Positions 56,510 through 64,000 of a DNA stretch of 64,000 nucleotides are shown one piece after another. The notes under the pieces were generated by a model. That model ran no database searches. It was not told the origin of the DNA and saw only the letters and a program-made list of their open reading frames with translations. Numbering within the stretch: the stretch's first letter is position 1; each line of letters starts with the position of its first letter. Both the position numbers and the translations under genes were made by a program. The DNA is taken from NCBI RefSeq assembly GCF_016864575.1, contig NZ_CP044125.1, positions 1,426,001 through 1,490,000 of the forward strand. Reading direction: 5' to 3'. The stretch comes from Rhizobium sp. BG4 (GTDB lineage Bacteria; Pseudomonadota; Alphaproteobacteria; Rhizobiales; Rhizobiaceae).

Positions 56510-56834
56510 TCCCTTCCTCCTTTTTCAGGCTCGCGGCATAGGCTTCGAGCTTGTCCAGGCTTTCGCTCCAGAAAACGCGGTAGTTCTCAAGCCAGTCGTC
56601 GACGACACGCAGCGATGCCGGCTCCAGCCGGCAGGGCCGCCATTGAGCTTCCCGGCCCTTCGATATGAGCCCGGCATTCTCCAGCACCTTGAGATGCTTG
56701 GAGACGGCGACCAGCGACATGTCGAAGGGTTCGGCGAGCTCCGATACGGATGCCTCTCCCGAGGCGAGCCGGGCGAGGATTGCCCGCCGTGTCGGATCGG
56801 CCAGTGCCGAAAAGGTCGCGCTCAAGCGGTCCAT
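56499..56834 (-). CDS. ArsR-family transcriptional regulator
   Basis: A 111-residue winged-helix repressor: LSATFSALADPTRRAILARL, EASVSELAEPFDMSLVAVSK and HLKVLENAGLISKGREAQWR. It has no Cys in the recognition helix, so it is not an arsenic or cadmium sensor; it belongs to the group that precedes AHSA1 proteins. A 16-bp palindrome lies 12 bp upstream and is the likely self-operator. Confidence 0.9.
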   Translation of the reverse strand: MDRLSATFSALADPTRRAILARLASGEASVSELAEPFDMSLVAVSKHLKVLENAGLISKGREAQWRPCRLEPASLRVVDDWLENYRVFWSESLDKLEAYAASLKKEEGNGK

Positions 56835-56845
56835 TATTTATCCAT

Positions 56846-56861
56846 TAAGTTAATTAACTTA
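56846..56861. promoter_or_regulatory. Palindromic operator upstream of the ArsR gene
   Basis: TAAGTTAATTAACTTA is a perfect 16-bp palindrome 12 bp before the ArsR ATG, nested between CCATTA and TAATGG. The AT-rich palindrome in a GC-rich genome strongly suggests an operator for autorepression. Confidence 0.65.
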
Positions 56862-56919
56862 TGTGTTAAGTAATGGACGATGCGGTGCCAGTCAAGGCCT
56901 CTGTGTCAGATGGCGATTG

Positions 56920-58182
56920 CTAGACGCGCGCTGCCTTTGAAAGACGCCTTGCGCCATAGGCGCAAGCGAAGGCGCAGAGCAGCATGGCGAGGGTGAAGAA
57001 CACCACGGCCGACCAACCCTCAGCGGAGAAGAACCAGCCGCCCGCCGAGCCCAGGACGCTGGAGCCGACATAGTAGGCAAGCATGTAGAGCGAGGAGGCG
57101 TGGCCCTTGGTGCCTTTGGCCAGCTTGCCGACGAGGCCGCTGGCGATCGAATGGCTCATGAAGAAGCCGCTTGTCAGTACGATGATGCCGATGATGATGA
57201 TGGGCAGCGACGATGAGAGCGTCAGCGCGCTTCCGGCAGCGGTGACGGCAAGGCCGGTCAGGAGCACGGCGAAGTGGCCGAAGCGATCACCAAGGATTCC
57301 GCCGATCGACGAGGCGCCGATGCCGAACATGTAGACGGTGAAGATCAGGCCGAGTTCGGTCTGTGTCAGTTCATAGGGTGACGCAACGAGCCGGAAGCCG
57401 GCGTAATTGTAGATCGTCACGAATGAGCCCATCGCCAGGAAGGCGATCCAAAAGACGAAGGGCAGCGCCGGATTTTTGAGATGGCCGGCCCAGGCTTTCA
57501 TATGAAAGCGCGGATCGAAGCCGGGGCGGCGGATGAAATTACGCGACGCCGGCAAAAGGACGATGAAGCCGATGGCGGCAGCGAGACCGATAACGCCCAT
57601 CAGCGCCATGGCGGGACGCCAGGTGAGGTATTCGGCGAAGATGCCCGTCAGCACGCGGCCGGACATGCCGCCGAAGGCCGTTCCCCCGACATAGAGGCCC
57701 ATCGTGGCGCCGAGGCCCTTTGGATCGATCTCTTCGGCGAGATAGGCCATGGCGACGGCGGGCACACCGCCGAGCGCGAAGCCGAGCAGCGCCCGCAGCA
57801 CCAGCAGCATATGCCAGTTCGGCGCGAAGGCCGCGGCGATCGTCAGCAGTGCGGCACCGACCAACGAGATCGACATCAGGCTGCGGCGGCCGAGACCTTC
57901 CGACACGGCGGCGGCACAGATGATGGCGACGGCCAGGAAGCCGGTGGACAACGAGAGCGCCAGCGAGCTCTGGGCCGGGCTCACCGCATAGTCGGAAGCG
58001 AAGACCGGCAGCAGCGGCTGGACGCAGTATAGCAGCGAGAAGGTGGAGAAACCGGAGAGAAACAGCGCCAGGCTGGCCCGCCGGTAGGGCAGCGTGCCGC
58101 GCGTCAGATATTGCTTGGCGGGCGGCGCTTCCGTCACCTCGATCGGGGAAATATCGCTCATTCTTGCTGCTGTCTTTGGCAT
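56920..58182 (-). CDS. MFS transporter (YnfM-like drug/metabolite exporter)
   Basis: A 420-residue major facilitator with 12 predicted helices. It resembles E. coli YnfM over its length: TLPYRRASLALFLSGFSTFS, LLYCVQPLLPVFASDYAVSP, AVAMAYLAEEIDPKGLGATM and GLYVGGTAFGGMSGRVLTGI. It probably exports a small molecule. It is divergent from a LysR gene, as ynfM is from the LysR gene ynfL in E. coli. Substrate unknown. Confidence 0.9.
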   Translation of the reverse strand: MPKTAARMSDISPIEVTEAPPAKQYLTRGTLPYRRASLALFLSGFSTFSLLYCVQPLLPVFASDYAVSPAQSSLALSLSTGFLAVAIICAAAVSEGLGRRSLMSISLVGAALLTIAAAFAPNWHMLLVLRALLGFALGGVPAVAMAYLAEEIDPKGLGATMGLYVGGTAFGGMSGRVLTGIFAEYLTWRPAMALMGVIGLAAAIGFIVLLPASRNFIRRPGFDPRFHMKAWAGHLKNPALPFVFWIAFLAMGSFVTIYNYAGFRLVASPYELTQTELGLIFTVYMFGIGASSIGGILGDRFGHFAVLLTGLAVTAAGSALTLSSSLPIIIIGIIVLTSGFFMSHSIASGLVGKLAKGTKGHASSLYMLAYYVGSSVLGSAGGWFFSAEGWSAVVFFTLAMLLCAFACAYGARRLSKAARV

Positions 58183-58275
58183 GTCAGGCGCCTTTCATCC
58201 CTGATCTAGCCAGCGGGGTTCAATTTGTCCAATATATGGAACTATCATTCTCGATAGGTTTTGGAGATACCGGGC

Positions 58276-59148
58276 ATGGAGCTTAGGCACATCCGCTACT
58301 TTCTCGCTGTTGCCGAAGAGGCGAATTTCACGCGGGCGGCGGCGAAGCTCGGCATCGGGCAGCCACCGCTCAGCCAGCAGATCCGCGATCTGGAGGCGGA
58401 GATCGGCGCGGCTCTGTTCCATCGCGTGCCGCATGGCGCGGAACTGACGGCGGCCGGTGAGGCATTCCTCAGCGAAGCCAAGGCGTCGCTCGCCTCGGCG
58501 GAAAAGGCGAAGCTTGCGGCACAGCGCGCCAATCGCGGCGAGACGGGGCGCCTGGCGCTCGGCTTCACGGCGTCCTCGGCTTTCAACCCTGTTGTCAGCG
58601 CCACGATCCGGCGCTTTCAGGCGCGGTGGCCGGATGTGCGGTTGTCGCTCACGGAGCTCAATACGCTGTCGCTGATGGAAAAACTGCATCGCGGCGAGCT
58701 CGACGCCACCTTCATGCGGCCGAGCCTCGACGATCCGCCCGGCGTGCGGCTGAAGCGGCTGGCCGACGAGCCGATGGTCGTTGCGCTGCCCGCAAGCCAC
58801 CCGCTGGCGAAGCGCGAGACTTTGCCGCTGGCGCTGCTGGCGACGGAGCCGTTCATCCTCTTCCCGCGGCTGGTCGGTCTCAGTCTTTTCGACGACGTCG
58901 TGCTGGCGTGCCGCAAGGCCGGATTCGAGCTCACGGTCGCACAGGAAGCGCCGCAGATTTCGTCGGTGGTCAATCTCGTTGCTGCCGAATTGGGTGTCTC
59001 GATCGTTCCGGAGTCGATCGCGCAGATCAAGCTCGATGGCGTTGCCTACCGGCCGATCGAAGGGCCGCCTGCCGTGGCGCGGCTGGCACTTGCTGTGCTG
59101 AAGACGCAGCGGTCGCCGGTGACCGAGAACCTCATGAGCCTTCTCTAG
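58276..59148 (+). CDS. LysR-family regulator divergent from the MFS transporter
   Basis: A 290-residue LysR protein of the BenM/CatM-like type (MELRHIRYFLAVAEEANFTR, then AAAKLGIGQPPLSQQIRDLE). I choose the ATG at 58276, with GGAG upstream, over the TTG at 58261. The region before it has CTATC and GATAG arms, fitting a LysR site controlling the MFS gene. Its stop codon overlaps the stop of the convergent LysR gene. Confidence 0.9.
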   Translation: MELRHIRYFLAVAEEANFTRAAAKLGIGQPPLSQQIRDLEAEIGAALFHRVPHGAELTAAGEAFLSEAKASLASAEKAKLAAQRANRGETGRLALGFTASSAFNPVVSATIRRFQARWPDVRLSLTELNTLSLMEKLHRGELDATFMRPSLDDPPGVRLKRLADEPMVVALPASHPLAKRETLPLALLATEPFILFPRLVGLSLFDDVVLACRKAGFELTVAQEAPQISSVVNLVAAELGVSIVPESIAQIKLDGVAYRPIEGPPAVARLALAVLKTQRSPVTENLMSLL

Positions 59149-60047
59149 CGGCGCTCCCAATAGGGCGGATCGCCAAAAGCCTTGCGGAGGTGATCGGCAA
59201 TGGCGCGCAGTTTTGCCGAGGGGTTCCGACCCTCGGGATGCGCCATGTAGATGAATTCCGGCTCCGGCTTGTCGCCGACATCGATCTCCGCAAGGCTGCC
59301 TTCGCGGATCGCCGGTCCGGCGATGAAGGCCGGAAGCAGCGCGATGCCGAGGCCGGCGATTGTCGCATCGCGCAGCATGTCGCCATTGTTCATGCCCATG
59401 GAAAGATGCGCGCGAACGACCTCCGTGCCATCGGCCGTCTGGAAGCGCCAGTCGGCGACGCCGCGGTTGGTATAGAAAAGGCCGCGATGCTCCTGCAGGT
59501 CTGCAAGCGTGCGCGGAGTGCCGGCCTTTGCGAGATAGGCAGGCGAGGCGACGAGCATCCGGCGGCTCGGCGCCAGCTTCCAGGCGATCAGGCGGGAATC
59601 GGCTATCGGCCCGTTGCGGATGATCGCGTCATAGCCTTCCGATGCGGCATCGACACGCCGGTCGTTGATATCGAGCGTCAGCGATATTTCCGGATGTTCC
59701 GCCAGGAAGGGATAGAGGGCGGGGCCGAGATGCATGCGCCCGAAGGTGACCGGGGCGGCAATCCGCAGCGGCCCGGCAAGTGTGCCACGGCGTTCGGCCA
59801 TGGAAGCCGAGGCTTCATCGATCTCGTGGATGATGCGAAGCGCCCGCTCCAGAAAGGCCGTCCCATCCTCCGTCAGTGTCAGTTTGCGGGTCGTGCGGTG
59901 GAGCAGCGTGCCGCCGAGGGTTTTCTCCAGCTCGGCAAGCCTTTCGCTGACCACCGACTTCGACAATCGCAGGCGCCTGGCCGCCTCGCTGACCGACCCT
60001 GCCTCCACCACCGCGACGAAGGCCGCGATCCCCTCAATCCTGATCAT
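59145..60047 (-). CDS. LysR-family regulator divergent from an SDR gene
   Basis: A 300-residue LysR protein of the DsdC/AaeR-like subgroup that ends with a conserved C-terminal binding domain. The DNA-binding part reads GIAAFVAVVEAGSVSEAARR followed by LRLSKSVVSERLAELEKTLG. It shares a 115-bp control region with the SDR gene on the other strand, its likely target. Confidence 0.9.
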   Translation of the reverse strand: MIRIEGIAAFVAVVEAGSVSEAARRLRLSKSVVSERLAELEKTLGGTLLHRTTRKLTLTEDGTAFLERALRIIHEIDEASASMAERRGTLAGPLRIAAPVTFGRMHLGPALYPFLAEHPEISLTLDINDRRVDAASEGYDAIIRNGPIADSRLIAWKLAPSRRMLVASPAYLAKAGTPRTLADLQEHRGLFYTNRGVADWRFQTADGTEVVRAHLSMGMNNGDMLRDATIAGLGIALLPAFIAGPAIREGSLAEIDVGDKPEPEFIYMAHPEGRNPSAKLRAIADHLRKAFGDPPYWERR

Positions 60048-60162
60048 CGTTCGGTATTTCCGAATTCGAGTTCCACTACTTGGAGACTAATCCGAACGAA
60101 AAGAAAATGCCATCTTCCACTCATCGAAGGGGCACAACACCCCGCAACAAGGAGATGGAACA

Positions 60163-60927
60163 ATGAACCGCCTGAACAACAAAGTCGCAATCGTCACTGG
60201 CGCAAGCTCTGGTATCGGCCGCTCTACGGCCAAGCTCTTTGCCGCCGAAGGCGCGAAGGTCGTGGTCGGCGCCCGCCGCCAGGCTGAACTTGAAAGCCTC
60301 GTCGCCGAGATCAAGGCTGCCGGTGGCGAAGCCGTCGCCGTTGCCGGTGACGTGCGCTCGGAAGACTATCACAAGGCGCTGGTCGCTGCCGCCGTTGCCA
60401 ATTACGGCAAGCTGGACATCGCCTTCAACAATGCCGGTACGCTCGGCGAGGCCGGCCCCAGCACCGAGGTTTCCGAAGCCGGCTTTGCCGACACGCTGAC
60501 GATCAACCTGACGGCATCGTTCCTGGCAGCCAAGCACCAGATCGCCGAAATGACAAAGCATGGCGGCGGCTCGGTGATCTTCACCTCGACCTTCGTCGGC
60601 TACAGTTTCGCCTTCCCGGGTGTTGCCGCTTACGCCGCCAGCAAGTCCGGCCTGATCGGCCTGACCCAGGCGCTTGCCGCCGAATACGGCCCGCAGAATG
60701 TGCGCGTCAACTCTGTGCTGCCGGGCGCGGTCGATACCGACATGTATCGCGAAATGAACGACACGCCTGACAAGAAGGGCTTCGTCACCAACCTGCACGC
60801 CCTGAAGCGTGTCGCCACCCCGGAAGAGCTTGCCCGCTCGGTTCTCTACCTCGCTTCCGACGATTCGAGCTTCGTGACCGGTACTGCCTCGCTGGTCGAT
60901 GGCGGCGCATCGATCACCCGCACCTGA
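60163..60927 (+). CDS. Short-chain dehydrogenase/reductase
   Basis: A 254-residue classical SDR: nucleotide motif TGASSGIGRSTAKLF, NNAGTLGEAG, catalytic Ser in SVIFTSTFVG and Tyr-x3-Lys in YAASKSGLIGL, and the C-terminal ASDDSSFVTGTASLVDGG. The Arg-Arg after the second strand (GARRQAEL) suggests NADP(H). It is probably controlled by the divergent LysR. Substrate unknown. Confidence 0.9.
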   Translation: MNRLNNKVAIVTGASSGIGRSTAKLFAAEGAKVVVGARRQAELESLVAEIKAAGGEAVAVAGDVRSEDYHKALVAAAVANYGKLDIAFNNAGTLGEAGPSTEVSEAGFADTLTINLTASFLAAKHQIAEMTKHGGGSVIFTSTFVGYSFAFPGVAAYAASKSGLIGLTQALAAEYGPQNVRVNSVLPGAVDTDMYREMNDTPDKKGFVTNLHALKRVATPEELARSVLYLASDDSSFVTGTASLVDGGASITRT

Positions 60928-60933
60928 CGAACG

Positions 60934-60976
60934 GGCGCGATCATCCGCATTCTTCGAAAGAAGGGATGGTCGCGCC
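60934..60976. terminator. Long hairpin between the two SDR genes
   Basis: Arms GGCGCGATCATCC and GGATGGTCGCGCC pair with one wobble, and inner TTCTT/AAGAA arms extend the stem. It starts 6 nt after the first SDR stop. The T run is weak, but the structure should separate the two transcripts. Confidence 0.6.
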
Positions 60977-61031
60977 TTCCATTTTCGTATGAATATCCGG
61001 CGCGTCAGCCCCCACCCAAAGGACCATCATC

Positions 61032-61781
61032 ATGTCACGCCTTGCAAATAAGACCGCCCTCATCACCGGCGGCACCAGCGGTATCGGCCTTGAGACCGCT
61101 CGCCAGTTCATCGCTGAAGGCGCCCGCGTCGCCATCACCGGCAGCAGCGCCGCGAGCATCGAAAACGCCCGCAAGGAATTGGGTGAGAAGGCGCTGGTCA
61201 TCCAGGCCGATGCAGGCAACGCCGATGGCCAGAAGGCTGTCGCCGATGCCATCAAGAATGCCTTCGGCCATCTCGACATTCTCTTCGTCAATGCCGGTAT
61301 TGCCGAATTCAATCCGCTCGAGCAGTGGACGGAAGCGGCTTTCGACAAGTCGATTGCCATCAATGTGAAGGGACCGTTCTTCCTGATCCAGGCGCTGCTG
61401 CCGCTCTTTGCGAAGGGCGCGGCGATCGTTCTGAACACCTCGATCAACGCCCATATCGGCATGCCGAACTCCAGCGTCTATTCGCTGACCAAGGGCGCTT
61501 TGCTGACATTGGCGAAAACGCTGTCCGGCGAACTCATCGGCCGCGGCATCCGCGTCAACGCCGTCAGCCCCGGCCCGATTGCCACGCCTCTCTACAGCAA
61601 GCTCGGCAGCTCGGAAGCCGAGTCCAAGGCGATGACCTCGCATATCCAGAGCCAGATCCCCACCGGACGCTTCGGCGAGCCCTCCGAGGTCGCCAAGACC
61701 ATCATCTTCCTGGCATCCGATGAAGCCGCCTATATCGTGGGTAGCGAACTGATCATCGATGGCGGGATGAGCAATCTCTAA
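61032..61781 (+). CDS. Short-chain dehydrogenase/reductase
   Basis: A 249-residue classical SDR with TGGTSGIGLETARQF, VNAGIAEFNPLEQW, catalytic Ser near NTSINAHIGMP, YSLTKGALLTL (Tyr-x3-Lys) and the C-terminal ASDEAAYIVGSELIIDGG. It is related to but not a close copy of the upstream SDR. A strong terminator follows. Substrate unknown. Confidence 0.9.
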   Translation: MSRLANKTALITGGTSGIGLETARQFIAEGARVAITGSSAASIENARKELGEKALVIQADAGNADGQKAVADAIKNAFGHLDILFVNAGIAEFNPLEQWTEAAFDKSIAINVKGPFFLIQALLPLFAKGAAIVLNTSINAHIGMPNSSVYSLTKGALLTLAKTLSGELIGRGIRVNAVSPGPIATPLYSKLGSSEAESKAMTSHIQSQIPTGRFGEPSEVAKTIIFLASDEAAYIVGSELIIDGGMSNL

Positions 61782-61788
61782 GACCAAG

Positions 61789-61818
61789 AAGGCCGCGGCA
61801 CTGATCTGCCGCGGCCTT
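61789..61818. terminator. Bidirectional terminator after the second SDR gene
   Basis: A perfect 12-bp stem (AAGGCCGCGGCA with TGCCGCGGCCTT), loop CTGATC, followed by TTT. It is 7 nt after the SDR stop and just before the convergent NmrA-like gene. Confidence 0.87.
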
Positions 61819-61823
61819 TTTCA

Positions 61824-62684
61824 TCAACCGCGTTCTACCAGCGCGCGGATGGCGGTTTCGAAGGTGGTCCCGCCCTTGCGCGATCCGGCCTCGCCGCCCT
61901 CGAACTCGATCCAGCCTTCATTGAAGCCATCGAGCATGCGCATGCGGGGTCCGGGGTTTTGCATGCCCTGGCTGCGGAACAGGGCCTCCCACGCATCCCG
62001 CTCGATCGTCTCGGCTTGCACCGGACGGCCAAGCACGGTGGCAAAGGCTTCAGCCATCTGCAGCGGCGTGATGCGGTAGGGCCCTTCGAGTTCGACGATG
62101 CGCTTACCGGTCCAGTCCTCCTGCAGCATTTCGGCAGCGACGGCGCCGACATCGCGAACACCGACCATCGGAACGGGCTTATCCAGCGGCTGCAGGAAGC
62201 TCGGTATCACGCCGTCCCGCGCCGGGGCGATATCCCACACCGAGTTTTCCATGAACCAGCCGGCGCGCAGAAAGGCGACCGGCATGGGCAGCTCGGACAG
62301 CGCCTGCTCGACAAGGCCGAGTTGCGTCAGCAGATTTTCTTCCTTTGCTTGAGCGCCGATCGTGGACAGGCAGACGACCTTCTTTGGCGCCGCCTTCACC
62401 AGAGCTGTCTTCAAGGCTTCGATGACGATCTTTGCCTGCGGAAAGCCCGGTGCCGGATCGAAGGCCGGCGGGATCAACAGGAAAACGGCTTCCGCTCCGG
62501 CAAAGGCATCAGCAAGCGCCGCTGCATCCGTCATCTCGGCGATGGCTATTTCGGCACTGCGTTCGCGCCAGCTTCCTGCCTTCTCCTCATTGCGCATGAC
62601 GGCGCGAACGGGCAATCCGCGCTCCAGCAATTTCGCGCCGACGACGGCACCGACCTGGCCTGTTATTCCGGTTACAGCAAACAT
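61824..62684 (-). CDS. NmrA-like NAD(P)-binding protein
   Basis: A 286-residue atypical SDR of the NmrA/QorB type. It begins MFAVTGITGQVGAVVGAKLL with the GxxGxxG nucleotide site and lacks the Tyr-x3-Lys pair. Such proteins act as redox sensors or quinone reductases. Start: the ATG at 62684, with AAGGAG 8 nt upstream; an earlier in-frame start is unlikely. It is divergent from a LysR gene that probably regulates it. Confidence 0.87.
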   Translation of the reverse strand: MFAVTGITGQVGAVVGAKLLERGLPVRAVMRNEEKAGSWRERSAEIAIAEMTDAAALADAFAGAEAVFLLIPPAFDPAPGFPQAKIVIEALKTALVKAAPKKVVCLSTIGAQAKEENLLTQLGLVEQALSELPMPVAFLRAGWFMENSVWDIAPARDGVIPSFLQPLDKPVPMVGVRDVGAVAAEMLQEDWTGKRIVELEGPYRITPLQMAEAFATVLGRPVQAETIERDAWEALFRSQGMQNPGPRMRMLDGFNEGWIEFEGGEAGSRKGGTTFETAIRALVERG

Positions 62685-62799
62685 GTTCGAACTCCTTCTG
62701 ACAGCGGCCTGTGCCGCGATGACCAAAAGATGCGCCAAAGCCGCCTTTGACTGAACTGCGCTTTTGTCAGATAACTCATGACTGAAAATCAGGAATGAA

Positions 62800-63702
62800 A
62801 TGATGTTCGACGGGCGATTGCTGAATGGAGTCAGCGTGCTGGCTGCCGTGGTCGAGAGCGGCAGCTTTGCGCGGGCGGCCGAGGCACTGGGGCTGACGGC
62901 ATCGGGGGTCAGCCGGGCGGTGGCGCGGCTCGAGAGCCGGATCGGCGTACGCCTGCTCGACCGGACGACGCGGTCATTGCGGTTGACCGATGACGGCGCG
63001 CGTTTCTACGAGCAGGTGGTGCCGCTGCTTGGCGGCATCGAGGAAGCAGCCGCCTATGCTGCGGGAACGACGCAGACAGTGCGCGGGCGGCTGCGGATCA
63101 ATGTCGATCCGTATTTCTCCAGACTGATCCTCGCGCCGAAGCTCGGCCTCTTTCTCGACCGCTATCCCGACCTGCAGATCGAGGTGGTGACGCGCAACGA
63201 GATCGGTGATCTCGTGGCCGACGGCATGGACGTGGCGGTGCGCTTCGGCGAGATCCCGGCGAAGAGTTCGCTGATTGCCCGGCAGCTTTTCCGCACACGG
63301 GTGATCACGGTCGCGGCGCCCTCCTATCTCGCGAAACATGGCACGCCGAAGCTTCCGACTGATCTCGCCGTTCACACCTGCATCCAGTATCAGGATCCGC
63401 TGACCGGCAGGCCTTTCGAATGGGAGCTGCGGCGTGGAAGCAAGGTGGTGCCGATCGAGACGCGCGGCCGCGTCCTCGTCAACGATGCCGGCACGACGCT
63501 CGCGACTTGCCTTGCCGGGATCGGCATTGCCCAGGTCTTCTCGCTCGGCATGAAGCCCTATCTCGACAGCGGGCAGCTGGTCGATCTCTATCCGGATTGG
63601 CCGGACGAGACCTTCCCGCTGCATTGCTTCTATCCGTCCCGTCATCATGTGCCGGCCAAGGTTCGCGCCTTCATCGATTTCTGTGTCGAAATCATCGGCT
63701 AG
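62800..63702 (+). CDS. LysR-family regulator divergent from the NmrA-like gene
   Basis: A 300-residue LysR protein of the CrgA/AaeR-like group: LNGVSVLAAVVESGSFARAA followed by EALGLTASGVSRAVARLESR. ATG ATG at the start, with AGGA upstream. A TCAG-N11-CTGA arrangement (62767-62785) in the shared control region could be its binding site. Confidence 0.9.
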   Translation: MMFDGRLLNGVSVLAAVVESGSFARAAEALGLTASGVSRAVARLESRIGVRLLDRTTRSLRLTDDGARFYEQVVPLLGGIEEAAAYAAGTTQTVRGRLRINVDPYFSRLILAPKLGLFLDRYPDLQIEVVTRNEIGDLVADGMDVAVRFGEIPAKSSLIARQLFRTRVITVAAPSYLAKHGTPKLPTDLAVHTCIQYQDPLTGRPFEWELRRGSKVVPIETRGRVLVNDAGTTLATCLAGIGIAQVFSLGMKPYLDSGQLVDLYPDWPDETFPLHCFYPSRHHVPAKVRAFIDFCVEIIG

Positions 63703-63796
63703 ATGTCGCGCCTGAGACTTGTTTGGCAGGTGCCCGCGGCCTATCAAGAAGGCATCCAGTCACTTCATCGTCCGGCGGTTTCGCCTCAGGTGTCCC

Positions 63797-64000
63797 ATGC
63801 TTCTCGGTATTCTCTGCGGCCTCGCCACGTGTGCGTTGTGGGGACTGACCTTCGTCGTGCCGCGCGCCATCGCGCCTTTCAGCACCATGGATCTGACGGT
63901 GACGCGCTACGGTTTGTTTGCGCTGGCGAGCATCGTGCTGATGGTCAGCCCGCGCTTCCGTCCCAGGAATATCAGGCCGCGCATGGCGATCACCGCGCTG
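63797..64000 (+). CDS. EamA-family (DMT) transporter, 3'-truncated by the window
   Basis: Sixty-eight codons are visible: MLLGILCGLATCALWGLTFV then PRAIAPFSTMDLTVTRYGLF, with two hydrophobic helices. The first EamA repeat of a drug/metabolite transporter is recognisable. The rest lies beyond position 64000. It is not in the same frame as any earlier ORF. Confidence 0.8.
   Translation, partial: MLLGILCGLATCALWGLTFVVPRAIAPFSTMDLTVTRYGLFALASIVLMVSPRFRPRNIRPRMAITAL

Noticed and set aside
1..64000. CRISPR arrays, tRNA, rRNA, prophage or insertion sequences
   Set aside because: No repeat-spacer pattern, clover-leaf gene, integrase, transposase or terminal inverted repeat was noticed on reading both strands.

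Overview
The window is a contiguous, gene-dense piece of an alphaproteobacterial chromosome, almost certainly Rhizobium or a very close Rhizobiaceae relative. The evidence is the high GC content with matching codon bias, the two ornithine-lipid genes (olsB and olsA), the long malic enzyme fused to a phosphotransacetylase-like domain, the order mutS-glnD-murJ, the order lnt-praR-metK-trmB, the block grpE-hrcA / rph-rdgB-hemW, and rpsT placed upstream of dnaA. No rRNA, tRNA, CRISPR array, prophage or insertion sequence was found. Nearly everything is core housekeeping DNA. The accessory part begins near 48.4 kb.

Layout. 1-5.2 kb: two RNA methyltransferases (the first cut by the window edge), lspA, a membrane hybrid histidine kinase, and olsB behind a Pho-box-like site. 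5.2-15.4 kb: malic enzyme (minus strand, frameshifted), mutS, a small unknown gene, glnD and murJ. 15.4-22.6 kb: an M15-like peptidase, a VOC protein, trpS, an unrecognised frameshifted gene, a universal stress protein, a NifU-type Fe-S protein (frameshifted), tsaB, rimI, a Fur/Mur regulator and olsA. 22.6-31.1 kb: miaB-phoH-ybeY-corC-like-lnt, then praR, metK and trmB. 31.1-41.1 kb: a small heat-shock protein with a DUF1150 partner, a nucleoside hydrolase, grpE-hrcA, rph-VOC-rdgB-hemW, a DMT exporter with a divergent LysR, and a FhuF-type ferric reductase. 41.2-48.3 kb: dnaA with a long GANTC-rich upstream region, rpsT, an enoyl-CoA hydratase, mutM, and ubiE-ubiB.

48.4-55.6 kb holds the most interesting system: a five-gene operon encoding a histidine-ammonia-lyase homologue without the MIO-forming Ala-Ser-Gly, a hydantoinase homologue, an M20 carbamoylase, a DUF917 / S-methyl-thiohydantoin desulfurase family protein, and a urocanase homologue without the usual active-site cysteine. 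Together they read as a histidine-utilisation-like route adapted to a modified histidine, most plausibly ergothioneine or an S-methylated product of it, ending in N-carbamoylglutamate and glutamate. A RIME-like palindromic element sits inside the operon.

55.6-64 kb is accessory: a GFA protein, an AHSA1 (SRPBCC) protein and an ArsR regulator, an MFS exporter with a divergent LysR (like the E. coli ynfM/ynfL pair), then LysR, two SDR dehydrogenases, an NmrA-like protein, another LysR and a truncated DMT transporter.

Three conserved genes (malic enzyme, the unknown gene at 17.8 kb, NifU) are each broken by what looks like a single missing base in a G or C run. The shared pattern suggests assembly error rather than three independent pseudogenes.
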